Shown piece by piece: positions 37,101-50,800 of a stretch of DNA of 64,000 nucleotides. Below the pieces are notes generated by a model, which saw only the letters and a program-made list of their open reading frames with translations, was not told where the DNA came from and searched no databases. Position 1 is the first letter of the stretch, and every line of letters begins with the position of its first letter. A program made the position numbers and the translations under genes. The DNA lies in contig OY992835.1 in NCBI GenBank assembly GCA_963921425.1, positions 15,996,001 through 16,060,000 on the forward strand, read 5' to 3'. This stretch comes from Dryas octopetala. Taxonomy: Eukaryota; Streptophyta; Magnoliopsida; Rosales; Rosaceae.

Positions 37101-40100
37101 ACTAAATTGTGATCGTTTGTGTGCAAGGGGATCTCGACTTTATATAGAGTGGCAACCTATGAGTCTAACCCATAACTGAACTCATAGGATAACCATATTA
37201 GCCTAGGACTCTAATTTATTGTCCTCTAAGTAATAGGAATCCCTTTAGCCTTAGTAAACCAAAAACACATAAATCCATATAGGCTTCAAGGTATAATTCT
37301 AATTGAACTCTTGATCTTTACTTAGGCCACAAAACCCTTAGGCAACTATGAGACCACAACAGGTTGTGTCGAAGTACAACTCCAACATTCTCCCACTTGG
37401 TCGAATAGGTACCATTGTAGCTTCAGCATTGATCCTTTAGTGCGCACAGAATTCAACTGAATCAAATTCCTAGCATGCCTCTTGTCAAATAAGACCTCTT
37501 ACATAGAGCTTCAAAAACTTTTGGACTAATACATTATCCGGCTTTAGAAACTACATATGCAAGAACTCATATCCACATGAGACGCCAACAAGACAATGGA
37601 AATAGAATGATTAATGTATCTTCCTGATGTGTTACTTGAATGCATATGGAAATGCTTAAGATATTATCATTCCACTAGATCCTCCTTTATCAGATTTCAA
37701 TAAATCTGCCTTTATGTACTTAATGAAACAGTACATTAAACTTTAATGAATTTTATTCAACAAAAACAAAGATATTTAAAACAAACCATAGCATGCTTTC
37801 TTTAGCTGAACATCAACTTTTATTCATAAGTGTCTCCTTAACTTTAAGACATATCCATGAATCACCAACTTAAACAAAGACATGCAAATAACTTAATCAA
37901 AATATTAGCAAATTAAAAGCTAAAAAGCTCCCACTAAATTAGAGCATCTTGAAAACTGGATAGTACCCCCATGTTGGTGACATGCTTATGAAAAAACGGA
38001 ATTAGGGACAACTTTATTCAATGGGTCGGCTATCAAGTCTAGGGACCCTTTCACAAATAATAAAATTCACTTCATGCATTACTTTAAGAACTCTTAAAGA
38101 ATAATGGTTTTGATGATTAAACAAGCAATATGCAATAACATAAGCCTTAACGTACCTGTCCTAACAAAAATATATACCTTTATAACATCAATGCATCTAG
38201 AAATCTCTTTAATGGATATTGTATTCCAAAATTTCTTATAGGTACAAGAAAAACAAAGTACCAAAAAAAAAAAAAACAAATAAAAATCTTATCTCAATGA
38301 AAACATAATTATTTATAGCAGAAGAGTTCATGACTGAATATGAATATAAGCAAACCAAACAATATGCGAGAATAACTTCAATTATCCTTATTAGTCCCAA
38401 AAATTCCTTTTGACCGGATGATGATTCAAAGAATATCATACATATTTCTTGAGTGATGATTCCTTATTTTTCTTTCATTATCCTAGATGATGGGTGGTTA
38501 CTCTAGAATATAATGTATGACCAAATAACATGAATAAAATTAGTGGCTCACAATAATTACTGACCATGGATGAATAATATATCATAAATATGCAACACAT
38601 ATGTAATCGAATGCTATATGCCTTTTGTGCCGTAAGTAATTTCAAGCAATACCCATGTCAGTAAATGAGAAAACCAAAACACCCATCACAGTAGTGTACA
38701 TTAAAAACAATCTGTAAGGCAAAATAGCTCATGTATGAATTTCCTTCTCAATCTTTGGATAATATACCAATAATGAAATTCAAACGATACATATATACTT
38801 GAATGTACCAATCAGATAATAAATATAGATCACTTGAAAATATAGATCTACTCCATTTTGAATGAAACTGTAATCATTATTTATGTGTACAGACTGATTA
38901 AACAATCGATTTGCTATATGTGTTAAAAGAGAAATAATATATCTTAAATATGTAATGTATATTCGCTCGGACAATAGGATGTAAACTTAAGAGAATACCT
39001 TTAAAACATCATTTAAACTTTAAGCCATGATATATAGATCAAGAACTTCAAAAGCGAATAATATAATTAAACAATGTTCTATCCAAGTAATTCACATAAG
39101 CCAAATCAAGAATCACCCAATTCATGTATATTATCACATGTCAATTATAAGCCATTTAATGCTAGTGCTTCAACTAGAACAATGTTTCGTCTAACGAAAT
39201 TAATCATCCATAATAATATTTAATAGGAAGCAAACAATATATGATATATCATAGATTAGTATATACTTAGATACCCAAGTATCTTTCAGGTGATGATTTA
39301 TTTTCCTTATTGGTAATTTTATAGGCCAAGCCAGAAGGGTTTTGTTATATTTGGACATGCAAAACCAATCTAAATAAGATACATACAAGTTACCCCTTTA
39401 TATTCATAATCATATATAAGTGAGCATTAACCCTTAAGTTTACAAAACTTTTAGCTCCCACGCACTGATGAAAGGTCTCACAAAGCCACTAATAAAGTAG
39501 AAATTTAATGAACATATCTTCCCCCAATTTCTACGATAAAAACAAAAAAACAAGAACAAACAGTCCATATATGATAATCACATAAATGATTGGAGAGCCT
39601 TCATCACGCTACAATAAGATTGTTAATGTGCTAACAGTGAACAAACTACCAAATTATATTAATTTCACATAAACATTTGCTATTCCTTGATGCAAAAGTA
39701 ATTAGCACAAAAACAGTTATTGTGGTTTATAAGGATTGATCAAAACAGCACAACATCAATTCCCCTAAACAAAAAATGTTCAGTATTTAACAATCAATAA
39801 TATGCTCATAAAAAATAATACATATGGTAGCCATGTACTGAATGTATTCCTATAGTTATAAAAACCAGTAAATTAAGACTTAAAATATGTCTCCACAAAA
39901 TGACTCTATGTTATTCGAACCTTTAAAACTTACAAGGTTTAAGTCTATTTATATGCATCCGTAAAACTTGAGTAATTACTTTGGTTGGCAAATAGTAGAT
40001 TCGAGGTACTTCTTCTGATCAACAGGTTCCTCGTCCGCCATAGCAAATAAACAAAGAGAGGTGGACAGTCACACAACTCGGCGCAGAGGAGCCTCCAAGT

Positions 40101-43100
40101 CACCTAACTCTGACTCTGAAACTCAAGTTACAAGTCTGCGGGAGTTTCTGAGAGTTTTAAGGCTGCGTTTGGCTACTCTTTTTCTATTGCTAATTTGCTA
40201 TGCATAAGGCGGCGTTCTATTAACTTGAGTAATTACTTAATTATCACTTAATTTGATAATCATGAAAATTTCTAGTTCGGCCCCCTTGGTGACTAACAAA
40301 CAATAATGATCCGTAAAATTAATAAATACATTTAACCCACTTTCTAGTTAAATACATAAAATTAACAAATACATTTAACCCCCTTTATATATATATTAAT
40401 AATAAGCAATATAAAACTTAAGATTCTCTGCCCTTAAGACATTAGATATAGCAACAATAAAAATTAAACTGATGATTTTCTAAAACTTTAATTCATTGTA
40501 CAAGTCTGTATCAAAATCAATATATCATAAATCTATAAATTATGGTGTACGGCCATATATGTAATATGTACATAACATGAATCTTAAGGTGCATATAAAA
40601 CTTTCTACACATATAAACGATCGATCTTGATCAAATACATTAGCATAAAGTGATACTTCCTCATATGAATATAAGCCATCTACAAATTGAATCATAGTGA
40701 ATGCACATAAGAGATAAGTGCTTTAATTATGTATATGTCATTGTCATGCACGTATTGAATCAGTTAAGGCTAAACACATTCATATACCAAGCAATATACA
40801 TATTACATTAAGCAATTTCCCACAAATTAAGCTCTAATTAATTTTCTATTCTAGTGTACAAATTTGATATATATACTAATTCAATAAATGCATCAAATCA
40901 AATTCAGATCTTCCATCATAAAAAAATAAAATAAAATGCATTACATCTTTAAATATATATGTATATAGCACATATGCATGACTTTAAGCATATATACATA
41001 TATATAAGACAGCAAGATCAATCAAATGAATAGATATGTTCGATATATATATATATTTATATATTTATATATATATATCATGAGTGCATACAATTAATGG
41101 TCTGATTTCGTGAATATGCATGCAGTTTAATTGATAACCATGTAAATATCTATACATTCAAAGCCAAGGGATACATATGCCGATACAATCATGGGATCTG
41201 TATAAATTTCGATAATAATAAACATTTATATACATGTATATTTCTTTTGGTGCAATATAACTGCACTTGCCGACAATGCTTGATCATGGGATTTTATTAT
41301 ATAATTACATATATAACTTTGAATAATATATGTGAGAGTATCCAAACTTATTACCATGGAAACAAAACTAATAGATGTAATCTGAAGGAAACCGAGAGAC
41401 ATACGTACGGACATAGGTATATATTTGTCCAAATCAGAAACTGATATGTATAAATTCATATATCAATTAAACCAAGACTCCATATATAATTCATAGATAC
41501 CTAATAGTTCAGCCGCGCACAAAACAAAACTTGGAATCCATAATGGAAAAACATGAAAGTCCTTGACCACAGCGAAGTCATGATCTAAGAGAACTAAAGT
41601 AATTTCCAAATCTCGATTCCACTTCTTAAAATTGCTATCATTCAAGGGTTCAATGGAATATTGATAGCAGAGGAATTCACAACTGAAAATTTAATTTAAT
41701 TATTAACTTAATCTCCAAGAAAAGCCTTATAAACACAATTAACTCACACCTATAGGCTGAGAGTAAACAATGTTGTAGCACTAGATCATAAAACTACATA
41801 AACTAGCTTTATAAAGAACCTCCTACATCTATGGACAGAAGGAGACCCTTTAATAGCCTATATAGTGTTATTTTCTATGCTAGCCATAATCATACTGACC
41901 ATGATGAAGTAATAATCATCTATGGACAGAAAATTACTTTCACCTGTCATGTATTGATAATGCAATTTGATCAATACACCTTTGTTTAGGGCCTTTTTAA
42001 ACCAAATAAGCCGCGAGAGGCTTGCTTAATTGGTCCAAAAACCCCTAAAACATTGATCACAACCTTTAGATATTTATATATATATATTTGATAATAAGAC
42101 TTGAGATCAAATATATCTAATACATACAAACAGATAGTTGAAAAATAAATTCAAATAGTTTAATTGATCCAACTTTATAGCCTTTTGGTTTTAGGGTTTG
42201 TTACTTGTGACATGAGAAACCATAGTGTCTAAACCCCAAAACAGCAACGAGAAGTTTTAATTAAATTTTACATGATATAACAAACACTTGAATATAAAAT
42301 CATAGAAAACTTGCAGCAGATGAAATTACTGTTAGTGCAAGAAAACTTAATTCTCACATCAACATCAATCATGGATTACACACGATCAATCATATATATA
42401 AACAAGTGATCTTATGCATATAATTAATCCTTTATATATATATATATATATTCTCTAGATTAATCCTAATCATTTAATATAGTGTGCAAACAATTAAGCA
42501 AGACATGTTTCTTTTAGGTTTTAATCATACAAGTCATGCTCTGATACCACATGTTAACTTTAGTGACTTATATAAATTAAACACATACCTGAGTTTACCA
42601 CAGCACCACAGCTGCATCCATCGCTGACCATTAAGAGTCAAGAATCTTCCTTGCACTTACAGACCTTTAGCACAAACTACTTGATGGGGAGTAAACTAAA
42701 TTGTGATCGTTTGTGTGCAAGGGGATCTCGACTTTATATAGAGTGGCAACCTATGAGTCTAACCCATAACTGAACTCATAGGATAACCATATTAGCCTAG
42801 GACTCTAATTTATTGTCCTCTAAGTAATAGGAATCCCTTTAGCCTTAGTAAACCAAAAACACATAAATCCATATAGGCTTCAAGGTATAATTCTAATTGA
42901 ACTCTTGATCTTTACTTAGGCCACAAAACCCTTAGGCAACTATGAGACCACAACAGGTTGTGTCGAAGTACAACTCCAACACAACCAACAAATGAATTTC
43001 TGATATAGTGTTATGTAGTTCTTATTATCTGATATTATCTTGTCATGCAGGATTCATAGCAATGTATGCTACTCTTGCCAGCCGAGACGTGGATTGTTGC

Positions 43101-44321
43101 CTGATTCCAGAATCACGTTTTTATTTGGAAGGAGCAGGTGGACTCTTTGAATACATTGAAAAAAGACTCAAAGAGAATGGCCACATGGTTATAGTAATGG
43201 CCGAAGGTGCAGGACAAGAGCTTCTTTCTGAAAGCATGCTTACCATGAACCAGCAGGATGCTTCAGGAAATAAGCTTCTCCAAGATGTTGGTCTGTGGTT
43301 ATCACAGAAGATTAAGGTATAGATGCCACTATCATTTATTAGTCTGCTAAGTGAACATCATATTGGTATTTGATTGTTTTGTCCAGAGGATTTTTGTATG
43401 ACTTTATTGTAGACATGCCACTTCTTCACTATATTCACTGGTTTTAATTATGTTCTTGTAGGACCACTTCTCAAAACCGAAAAAGATGGCTATAAATCTC
43501 AAATATATAGGTTAGTTTTACTGAAACATTGCCTTCATATTAATTGATTGCTTTTATATTTGTCCTACAGCCTTATGAAGAAATTATATAACCAATCAAT
43601 TGTTGTGCATCCCTGGCAGATCCCACTTACATGATCCGTGCTATTCCGAGCAATGCATCTGACAATGTATATTGTACCCTCCTTGCTCATAGTGCCATTC
43701 ATGGTGCAATGGCAGGATACACAGGCTTCACTGTCGGGCCTGTTAATGGAAGGCATGCTTATATTCCATTCCATGTAAGTTATAGGTTATTCTTTGTTTA
43801 ATCATCTGTCTCTCAGTCAAAGAAGGAAGCATACATTTCAGAAGTGAGGGAACTGTGTGCACATATATAAACCATTGCCAATTGTACCTCATGCTACAAT
43901 GTGACCTAAATTGGATTGGTCTTACTCTTGAACATTTACCTTTTTCCCTATAAAGAAAAAAACTAATGGACCAATAGCACAGGAAATAGGATATTATTAA
44001 AGAAAATAGAATTACTTCATTTGGGATAAGAGCATCTGTTCTATTGTAGCAGCTACTGCCGTAAATTGTAATTCTTGTGTTTGAGCCGTTTGCTCAAGTT
44101 GATTATTATTAAATGTGCAGCGGGTGACTGAGAGACAGAACAAGGTTGTGATTACTGACAGAATGTGGGCTCGGCTGTTATCATCAACTAATCAGCCAAG
44201 CTTCTTGGACCCTAAAGAGATCACTGAAAAGCAGGAAGAGGAAGAAGCAGAAGCCCAGTTGACAGATGGAGTCCATGGGGAAAACCATTGTGAAGCAACT
44301 GCTGTTAAGCAAAAGGACTAG
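34159..44321 (+). CDS. PFK3: ATP-dependent 6-phosphofructokinase, cytosolic PFK3-like
   Basis: Thirteen exons: 34159-34404, 35046-35092, 35185-35224, 35350-35412, 35502-35639, 35952-36110, 36225-36278, 36450-36518, 36623-36752, 43051-43316, 43462-43510, 43620-43774 and 44121-44321. They total 1617 nt and 538 residues. The enzyme phosphorylates fructose 6-phosphate, the committed step of glycolysis. Landmarks are [13 protein letters not shown] (about 148-160), the ATP-loop GGDGT (236-240) and the catalytic PKTIDND (264-270); the glycine in GGDGT fits ATP rather than pyrophosphate as donor. The sequence follows Arabidopsis PFK3 closely. The first 48 residues are an extra extension. The in-frame ATG at 34303 would give 490 residues, the usual PFK3 length, and may be the real or a second start. 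Intron 9 (36753-43050) is 6.3 kb because of an LTR-element insertion. Confidence 0.95.
36958..37387 (-). repeat. LTR (3' LTR in element orientation)
   Basis: A 430-bp direct repeat with TG...CA ends. Read side by side, it shows no difference from the copy at 42552-42981. Confidence 0.93.
40000..40165 (-). pseudogene. QCR6: Captured 5' fragment of a QCR6 gene (cytochrome bc1 hinge subunit) inside the LTR element
   Basis: On the minus strand an ATG at 40041 opens [14 protein letters not shown], the N-terminus of plant QCR6, the acidic hinge subunit of respiratory complex III. After 14 codons the match stops abruptly (40000) and AT-rich element sequence follows. The family would continue E(S/A)CKPKCV. 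Upstream of the ATG about 120 bp is clearly richer in GC than its surroundings and looks like a host 5' leader. It has lost the rest of the gene, so it is a fragment. The boundary at 40165 is approximate. The identification rests on recall of QCR6 sequences. Confidence 0.7.
42552..42981 (-). repeat. LTR (5' LTR in element orientation)
   Basis: A 430-bp copy of the repeat at 36958-37387. The primer-binding site adjoins its inner edge (42540-42551). Confidence 0.93.
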
Positions 44322-44885
44322 GAAAAGAGGCCAACAAGCAGCTTCATTTGGAAATTGAAGATCATTGCCGTTGTTGATATCCTTTTAACTGTCTATCCCT
44401 CTTTGGTTGCCTGTTTGATATCTTTTAGAAGAGGACCCTAAATCCAGTGGTGTTTCGTGTTTTAATGTTTATAGGCCATTATATAAATGAGTTGTATGTG
44501 CAGTGTATGATCCTTATGTAAGTAACGGTTATACATTGGTGGAAAGGGTGAAAATTTAGCAGATATGATTTCCCCCACCCACCCACCCACTCTTTTTTTT
44601 TTTTTTTTTTTTTAAGAATGAATTATTATAGCCAAGCTGGAAACTACATTCTACATTCTCTACCATGCATCCAAAATGAAAAGAGTAAAGGCACTCACCA
44701 GTTGCACACCAACTGCCTGGAAGAGCAACTCTATTAAATTATAAATACATCCGCTTACACTTTTACACCATTTTCCATTTTATGGTAACAATTTCCACAG
44801 TTCCTTTTTTGGCCAGGAACAATTTCCACAGTTGATACCCAAACCCACATACAATTTGCAGAAAGTCAAAAAAATCTGCTCCATA
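44322..44885. other. Convergent spacer between PFK3 and RADA
   Basis: About 560 bp containing both 3' UTRs. A (CCCA)n run followed by a T-run lies at 44574-44613. No gene is seen. Confidence 0.6.
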
Positions 44886-47800
44886 TCAGCATGTTTTGAA
44901 CACATTTTTGATGACCTCTTTCAAATCCTTGCAGCCTATGATCTCGATATCCTCAAAACCTGGAGTTCCTCCTAGAGATTTCTCAGCTGATTTTGGTACA
45001 ATACACGTTTTGTATCCCAGTTGTGCCACTGTATTTATCCTTTTATCTATTCTAGGAACCTAACATAAGAAAATTAATTTCCGTCAATGATCTAGCAAAT
45101 TCCCCGTACATATACATACAGACATATCTATGTATTTGTGCCTGCGTATAAGAAACACTAAATTGTCAGTTTAGAACTGTTCAATGATGTTTGTTCAGTG
45201 GTGTAAGATTTGAATGGTTGCTTTGACTTGGCCCCATATGTTTTTTTATAGGAAACAGGATACCTTTAACAAAATATTGTGTGGAAAGGATAAAAGCACA
45301 GTGAACAAGTCAATACATCCAAATTTGGATGGCCAGGCAAGCACTAAAACTCAGTCCTATCATGTCACATGCCATTCAGACTAGAAACAATCAGTAGTCA
45401 ATAATCAGACATAGGTGCCAACAAGATTTGAACCCCAAATATCCAAAATATGAAGCAAAGCTCTCATAATTCAACTGAAAAACAGCATCACTATTGAGAA
45501 CCCAGTTGTAAAATCTCTACATCATGGACAATATCTAAAATGCAAATAGACTTCATTTTCAGAAAATATAAGAGCAATGCTGAAATAACATTGAAATGAT
45601 AAGCTTACCGTGCGAAGTTCACCAGCAAGTCCAATTTCACCAATGAATGCAATACTATTGGGAATAGGGAACTCCAAGAAACTGATGATAATAAGTAGAA
45701 GAAACACATATGGTAAGAAAAATATATATATCTAAGGGGGCTAAGGAAATATTAAAAATATAATTCTAGGTACTAAATGCAAATGCAATATAAAGCCAAA
45801 AATTATGTAGCTCTTTTCCTTTTCTGATACAAGCACACATAACTCATGATAAAACACTGATGCTGGAAAAGATATTACCATACTAAATGTTTAAATTAAA
45901 AAGCCATAGGAGCATAAACGAAAATAAGCCTGATTAGCAGAAAATAAGGGTAATAACACATGCCTGCTGCAAATTGCTGCCGCTATTGCAAGATCCCCAG
46001 CAGTCTCTTTCAGTGTTACCCCACTAACAACATTTAAGAAGATGCCCTAATATGATAAAACAAATTTATTATTGAAAAGAAAAAAAGGAACCAAACAGAA
46101 AACTGACCAACAATAAACAAGACAGACTAGTATTAGTGATAGTAAATTGAAAATTTTAGATTCGTTCTATGTCCTAAACATTTATTGAAGTCATAGATAG
46201 AAAGCTCAATTGTCAGACTTTTAGGGGAGTTTTTATACATTCTGTTTGTACAAGTATATAAAAACTCCATATCCCATATTTGACAATAGTCCTATCAGTA
46301 TAACAGATTAATTTCAATTCTTTACAAATCATCAACATGGCTACAAGTGCCCACACCTTTCACTGTATTGTATACAAGCAAGTTGGAAATAATTATATAA
46401 ACTTGCCTTATCTTTGATTAATAATTTTTACCACAATATCTGCAACAATCCCCAAGTCTCTGTGTGTGTGTGTGTGTTCCAACATCTTAAAGTTTTTTCA
46501 GATTTTCATGCTCTTCACCATGTTCTGAATCTTTTCACCTTTTTCAATATTTCAAACCGAAACTTTAAATTATTGTTAAAATCAAAGTCAATGAGAAGAA
46601 ACCAACTTATAAGCCAAGCACTATCGTAAAATTTACTTACATTCTCTTGGAGCTTTAGACCAGTTTGCTTTGTAAGTACCTAAAATATACAAGATATTAA
46701 ATGGCAAGTAACCTTTCATCAAAATGGACATGAGTTCAATGAAAATGAAGTATGATGGCAATGATTCACATTATGCTCTGTCTTAAACACTAAATATAAG
46801 GAAATCGTAATGAGATGGGTAAATCGTTCAATGAAATCACTAATTCAATCAAAATACTGCCTTGACTAACATGAGCCTTAGCACAGTGTCTTCATCTAAG
46901 GAATAGCATATAATATGGGGAGAAAAATAGTAAAAAATCTAGGTGATGTTGTCATGACAGTATAAGGAACCTATTTTTACCACATTTAGAATTATATGTG
47001 GCATATAAAATTAACTGCTACTCTATTAATAATGTTAATTCCATGAATAAATAGTAAATGATATTGCTATTGCAACATTGAAGTTTCTTGTGTGTTGGTC
47101 TGTAGATGACTAATATGAATCATATAAATCCAAAACATACATAAAACTAACTAAATTACTCACTGAAATAATCATGCCAGCTCTATTTGCTTGAATCCCA
47201 TTAACTTGCCGTGAAATTGTTGAATCCGATACACATAATGCCTGCATAAAATTATGAAAGTTAGTCAAATGTCAAATGACAAATGATTTGTTTGAAAATG
47301 CAATTACGTGCCAGACAAAATGTAGAGCAAATAAGATACTAACAGTCATCTAGTTGCTTGGTGCTATTCCAAGAAAACCTGAGATATGGGTCCAACCCAA
47401 TAATTATTATTAAGAATACACTTTTTTCAAAGAGTATTATTAGAATATACTATAAATATATCCTAACTCACTGTCCCTTACGAAATACTCAGGAACACTC
47501 TTGATTGACCAGAGAAGTTAGCTAAATTGGATATAATGACGGAACTAGAAAAATGTTGAAAATATAAATCTGGCACCAGGCTTTGGAGCCTTGCACCTCT
47601 GTACAAAAGTTCTGGGGCTCTCCACGCATTGCCAGTTGATTTAAAATTCAATTCTCCAACTTAAATATAACAGACAATTCACCTAAGTGTGAGGCCCAGT
47701 TGGCCACATGTGTCCCATGAAACCCAATATAATTGATCCACGTGTTTACTCAATCAAGTCACGCATGTAGGATGTGTTGAACATATAAATCCCATCACAG

Positions 47801-50800
47801 CAAAACATTTCAATGATGGACAAGAAATTTAACTGATTCCATAAACTGACAGAAACTATGCTTAATTAAAATGTTTTTAAAAAGGACACAAAACGAAAGA
47901 GAACAAGTGTAAATGGAGAAGTAACCTGAATCTCAATGAGAAAAGCTCGAGACCCATCCATTATAACAGCAACAGCTAAACCAGCTAAAAACTCTGAATC
48001 TGAGTATTGCTCACTTAGAAACATCTCACTGGGGTTTGAAACAGCTTGCAGTCCTGATTGTGACATTTTAAATACTCCAAGCTGAGAGCAAGGGGAAAAA
48101 TGCTATCTATGAGACAGATTAAGAGGCGATTACTCTAGATAAATCTAGAAGTTAAAAATAAAAATCCAATTATTTAAGCTCATCCCATTGAATTAGTTTC
48201 ATACAATTCACAAAGTAAAACAATGTGCATCTTTCTTATCCCCAGTTAAGCTCTTCGAGATACATAACTAATACAGAAACTGCTTGAACCAAGGTGCAAT
48301 GACCTAAATGGTAAAAGTTCTTTCCCTCAATTGTTAAGAATTGAACCCAGGACAGGACTATTGTACCCCATCCAGCTATAGATTGGATGGTTTGACCTAA
48401 GTGGGAAAGATGATAGAGGCGAAAAAAAGAAAAGAAAAAAAAAAGCACATTATTATGCAAATAAGTAAAAAAGACAGCAGTTACCTCAAAGGAAGAGTTT
48501 CTACAAAAATGCTACAGTACACAATTCCAAGACCCAAATATGCTTCATTATTCCCCCCTGATCTCCTATTTTTACTTTGGCCAAATAGTTTGGATCAGCT
48601 TTGTTAAGCCGATCATAATAAGAAAAAATAAAAAATAAGAACTTTCAGATTTAAAAGAAATTACACAAGCTCTTTCTCAGAAAATTTGAAATAATAAAAA
48701 ACAATAAACAAGAAAGGTTACCAGAAAAACAAAGGTTAAATAAGTTGACAAGATAAACGTATTTAGGAACACAAAAAGAAGCTAATAATGCCACAATGCA
48801 AAGAAGTTAAAGTAATAAAAAAATAAACTTTACAAAATGATCAATGATCCATGCAGGCAATAAGGGGTTACTAAGGAAAATAAATGTATGGATAAAGAAA
48901 GCTAAAGCGTCAGTACCATTGCATACCTCATCAGTGGATCCAAAACGATTCTTCACAGATCGAAGTAAACGATGGGATGAGTACTTCTCCCCCTGAAGAA
49001 GTGATATATCAGTGATTTACAATGGATAAGTCACTACCACATGAAAATTTACCAACAATCCAGTAAAAAATGTAACAAGGTACCAACTTCCATATACAGC
49101 ACGACATCAACGATATGCTCCAGAACACGAGGTCCAGCAATATCACCAGATTTTGTCACATGCCCAATCTGAGATATACAAACAAAAAGGCACAACATAA
49201 CACCCTGGTATTCCATAACCTTTAATAAAACAATAAAGAAAGAATTATATTATCTTTTATAGACCCCTCATAGAATTTAGAAAATGGAAGTTCCTAATAG
49301 TTACAGTCTATCCGTTTCTAAAAACAGTAAAATGAATGATGAATCCAACTTCTATTAATGCTACTAATATCTACGTAAAACAACTCCTAGTTTTTATTGA
49401 CCTAATCTAATTTCTGAGTTCTGAATTAATCAAATGAAAGTAAAACATGAACAATCAGAGTTTGGACAGTGTATACTCACCAAAAGAACAGGGATGTTAG
49501 TCTTCTTTGCAAAACGCAGCAAGGCTGACGTGCATTCCTTCACCTGACACAGAACAAAAGGGTCAGAGCTCACCACTTACAATCCTGAAGCCATCATATG
49601 GTATTAGGACAATAAAGCAAACTTAGTGTCCTTTGATAATTTCATCCCAGTCGGGTTGGATCGTGAACATGACAACTGCATAAAGGTCTCACAGAGAAAA
49701 TCTCAAGAATCTAATAGTAAAAAGTGGGTGTCGTTCAGATGCTACACAAATATGCACAAAAAATGCCAAGAAGAAACAAGTTATCTAATACATAATTTGC
49801 TTCAAACTATGTCATCCCTTCTATCATCCCCAAAGATGTCATAGTGGAAGCAGCCCATGAAGGTCAGACATCGAGAAGCTTTATCTTATGCTTAGTATGT
49901 TATGAGTAAAAATTCGAACCTGAAAGATCCCTCCAGCACTTCCAGTCACTCCTTTTATATAAACTGTTTGAATCGAATCAATGATTAAAGCCTGAGGGGA
50001 GAGAGACTGAACTTTCTCTAATATATCCTGAAAAAAGGTAAGCACGTCAATCATTCAACTTATCCGCATGTTCCAGATTAAGACAATTAAGCAACATGGT
50101 CCAGTACTTAAAGTCATGATATGGTTAGTATGGAATATTGATGTGTAAATATATTTTCAATACATTTAATAGAATTATTATCTAATAAAGTCAATAAATA
50201 ATGGCATGTTTATAGAACATATATGGACGAGGACAACTGAAATGTACTAAGATCCATCTCATCCACTGTGCAAGTCCAGAACTACACACCTCAATATCAG
50301 TACTTGAGTACAAGAAAAGATCCTCTGTTTCAATACCCATACGGTCAGCTCTGCTCCCAATTTGCTCAACACTCTGCCACCAGACATCAATGTCAATTAA
50401 CCTACATGCCATAGCCTAAAGTTACACGCAAAATGATACATCCTGGTGAGACCACAATTTTACAGCATTGAAATTGGAGATTAACATCTGTCCTGAAACC
50501 CCGGACATTTTAGGCTTCTCAACCACCAAAATTAAATAACTCCAGCTCTACTACGAAAGCCTTTTAGCCATATTTTCCATCTAAAAAGGATTGACACTAG
50601 ACTTTTTTTTTTTAATGAAAAGAATTATTATACAGTTACTTAATTTCAGATAAGAATTCAACAAACTTTACCAGTTTAATAATATAATAAACATTAGAAC
50701 ACGAGCAGTTCTATTTTTTAGCACCATTTATGGGCCCGCTAACCAACAGAAAATGCTATGCCAGACAAGAATTAGATAGCAGGAAAGTCGTTACAATGTA

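Larger units (their letters stand above)
36958..42981 (-). mobile_element. Non-autonomous Copia-type LTR retroelement in PFK3 intron 9
   Basis: The element is 6,024 bp and flanked by a perfect 5-bp target duplication CAACC (36953-36957 and 42982-42986). It lies on the minus strand: next to the LTR at 42552 is the tRNA-Met-type primer site TGGTATCAGAGC, and next to the LTR at 37387 is a purine tract (CAAGTGGGAGAA). The interior of about 5.2 kb is AT-rich. It shows only a short gag-like stretch (about 41560-41645) and no recognisable protease, integrase or reverse transcriptase, so it is structurally whole at its ends but coding-defective, like a large retrotransposon derivative. The apparently identical LTRs point to a very recent insertion. 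Without it, intron 9 would be 269 bp. Confidence 0.93.

Noticed and set aside
36958-42981. Two 430-bp direct repeats read as a segmental duplication within PFK3
   Set aside because: TG...CA ends, primer site, purine tract and 5-bp target duplication show they are LTRs.
48236-48460. tRNA-like A and B boxes in a RADA intron as a SINE or tRNA gene
   Set aside because: A GGTTCAATTC B-box-like and a TAGCTGGATGG A-box-like word occur on the minus strand, but no cloverleaf, tail or target duplication could be seen.
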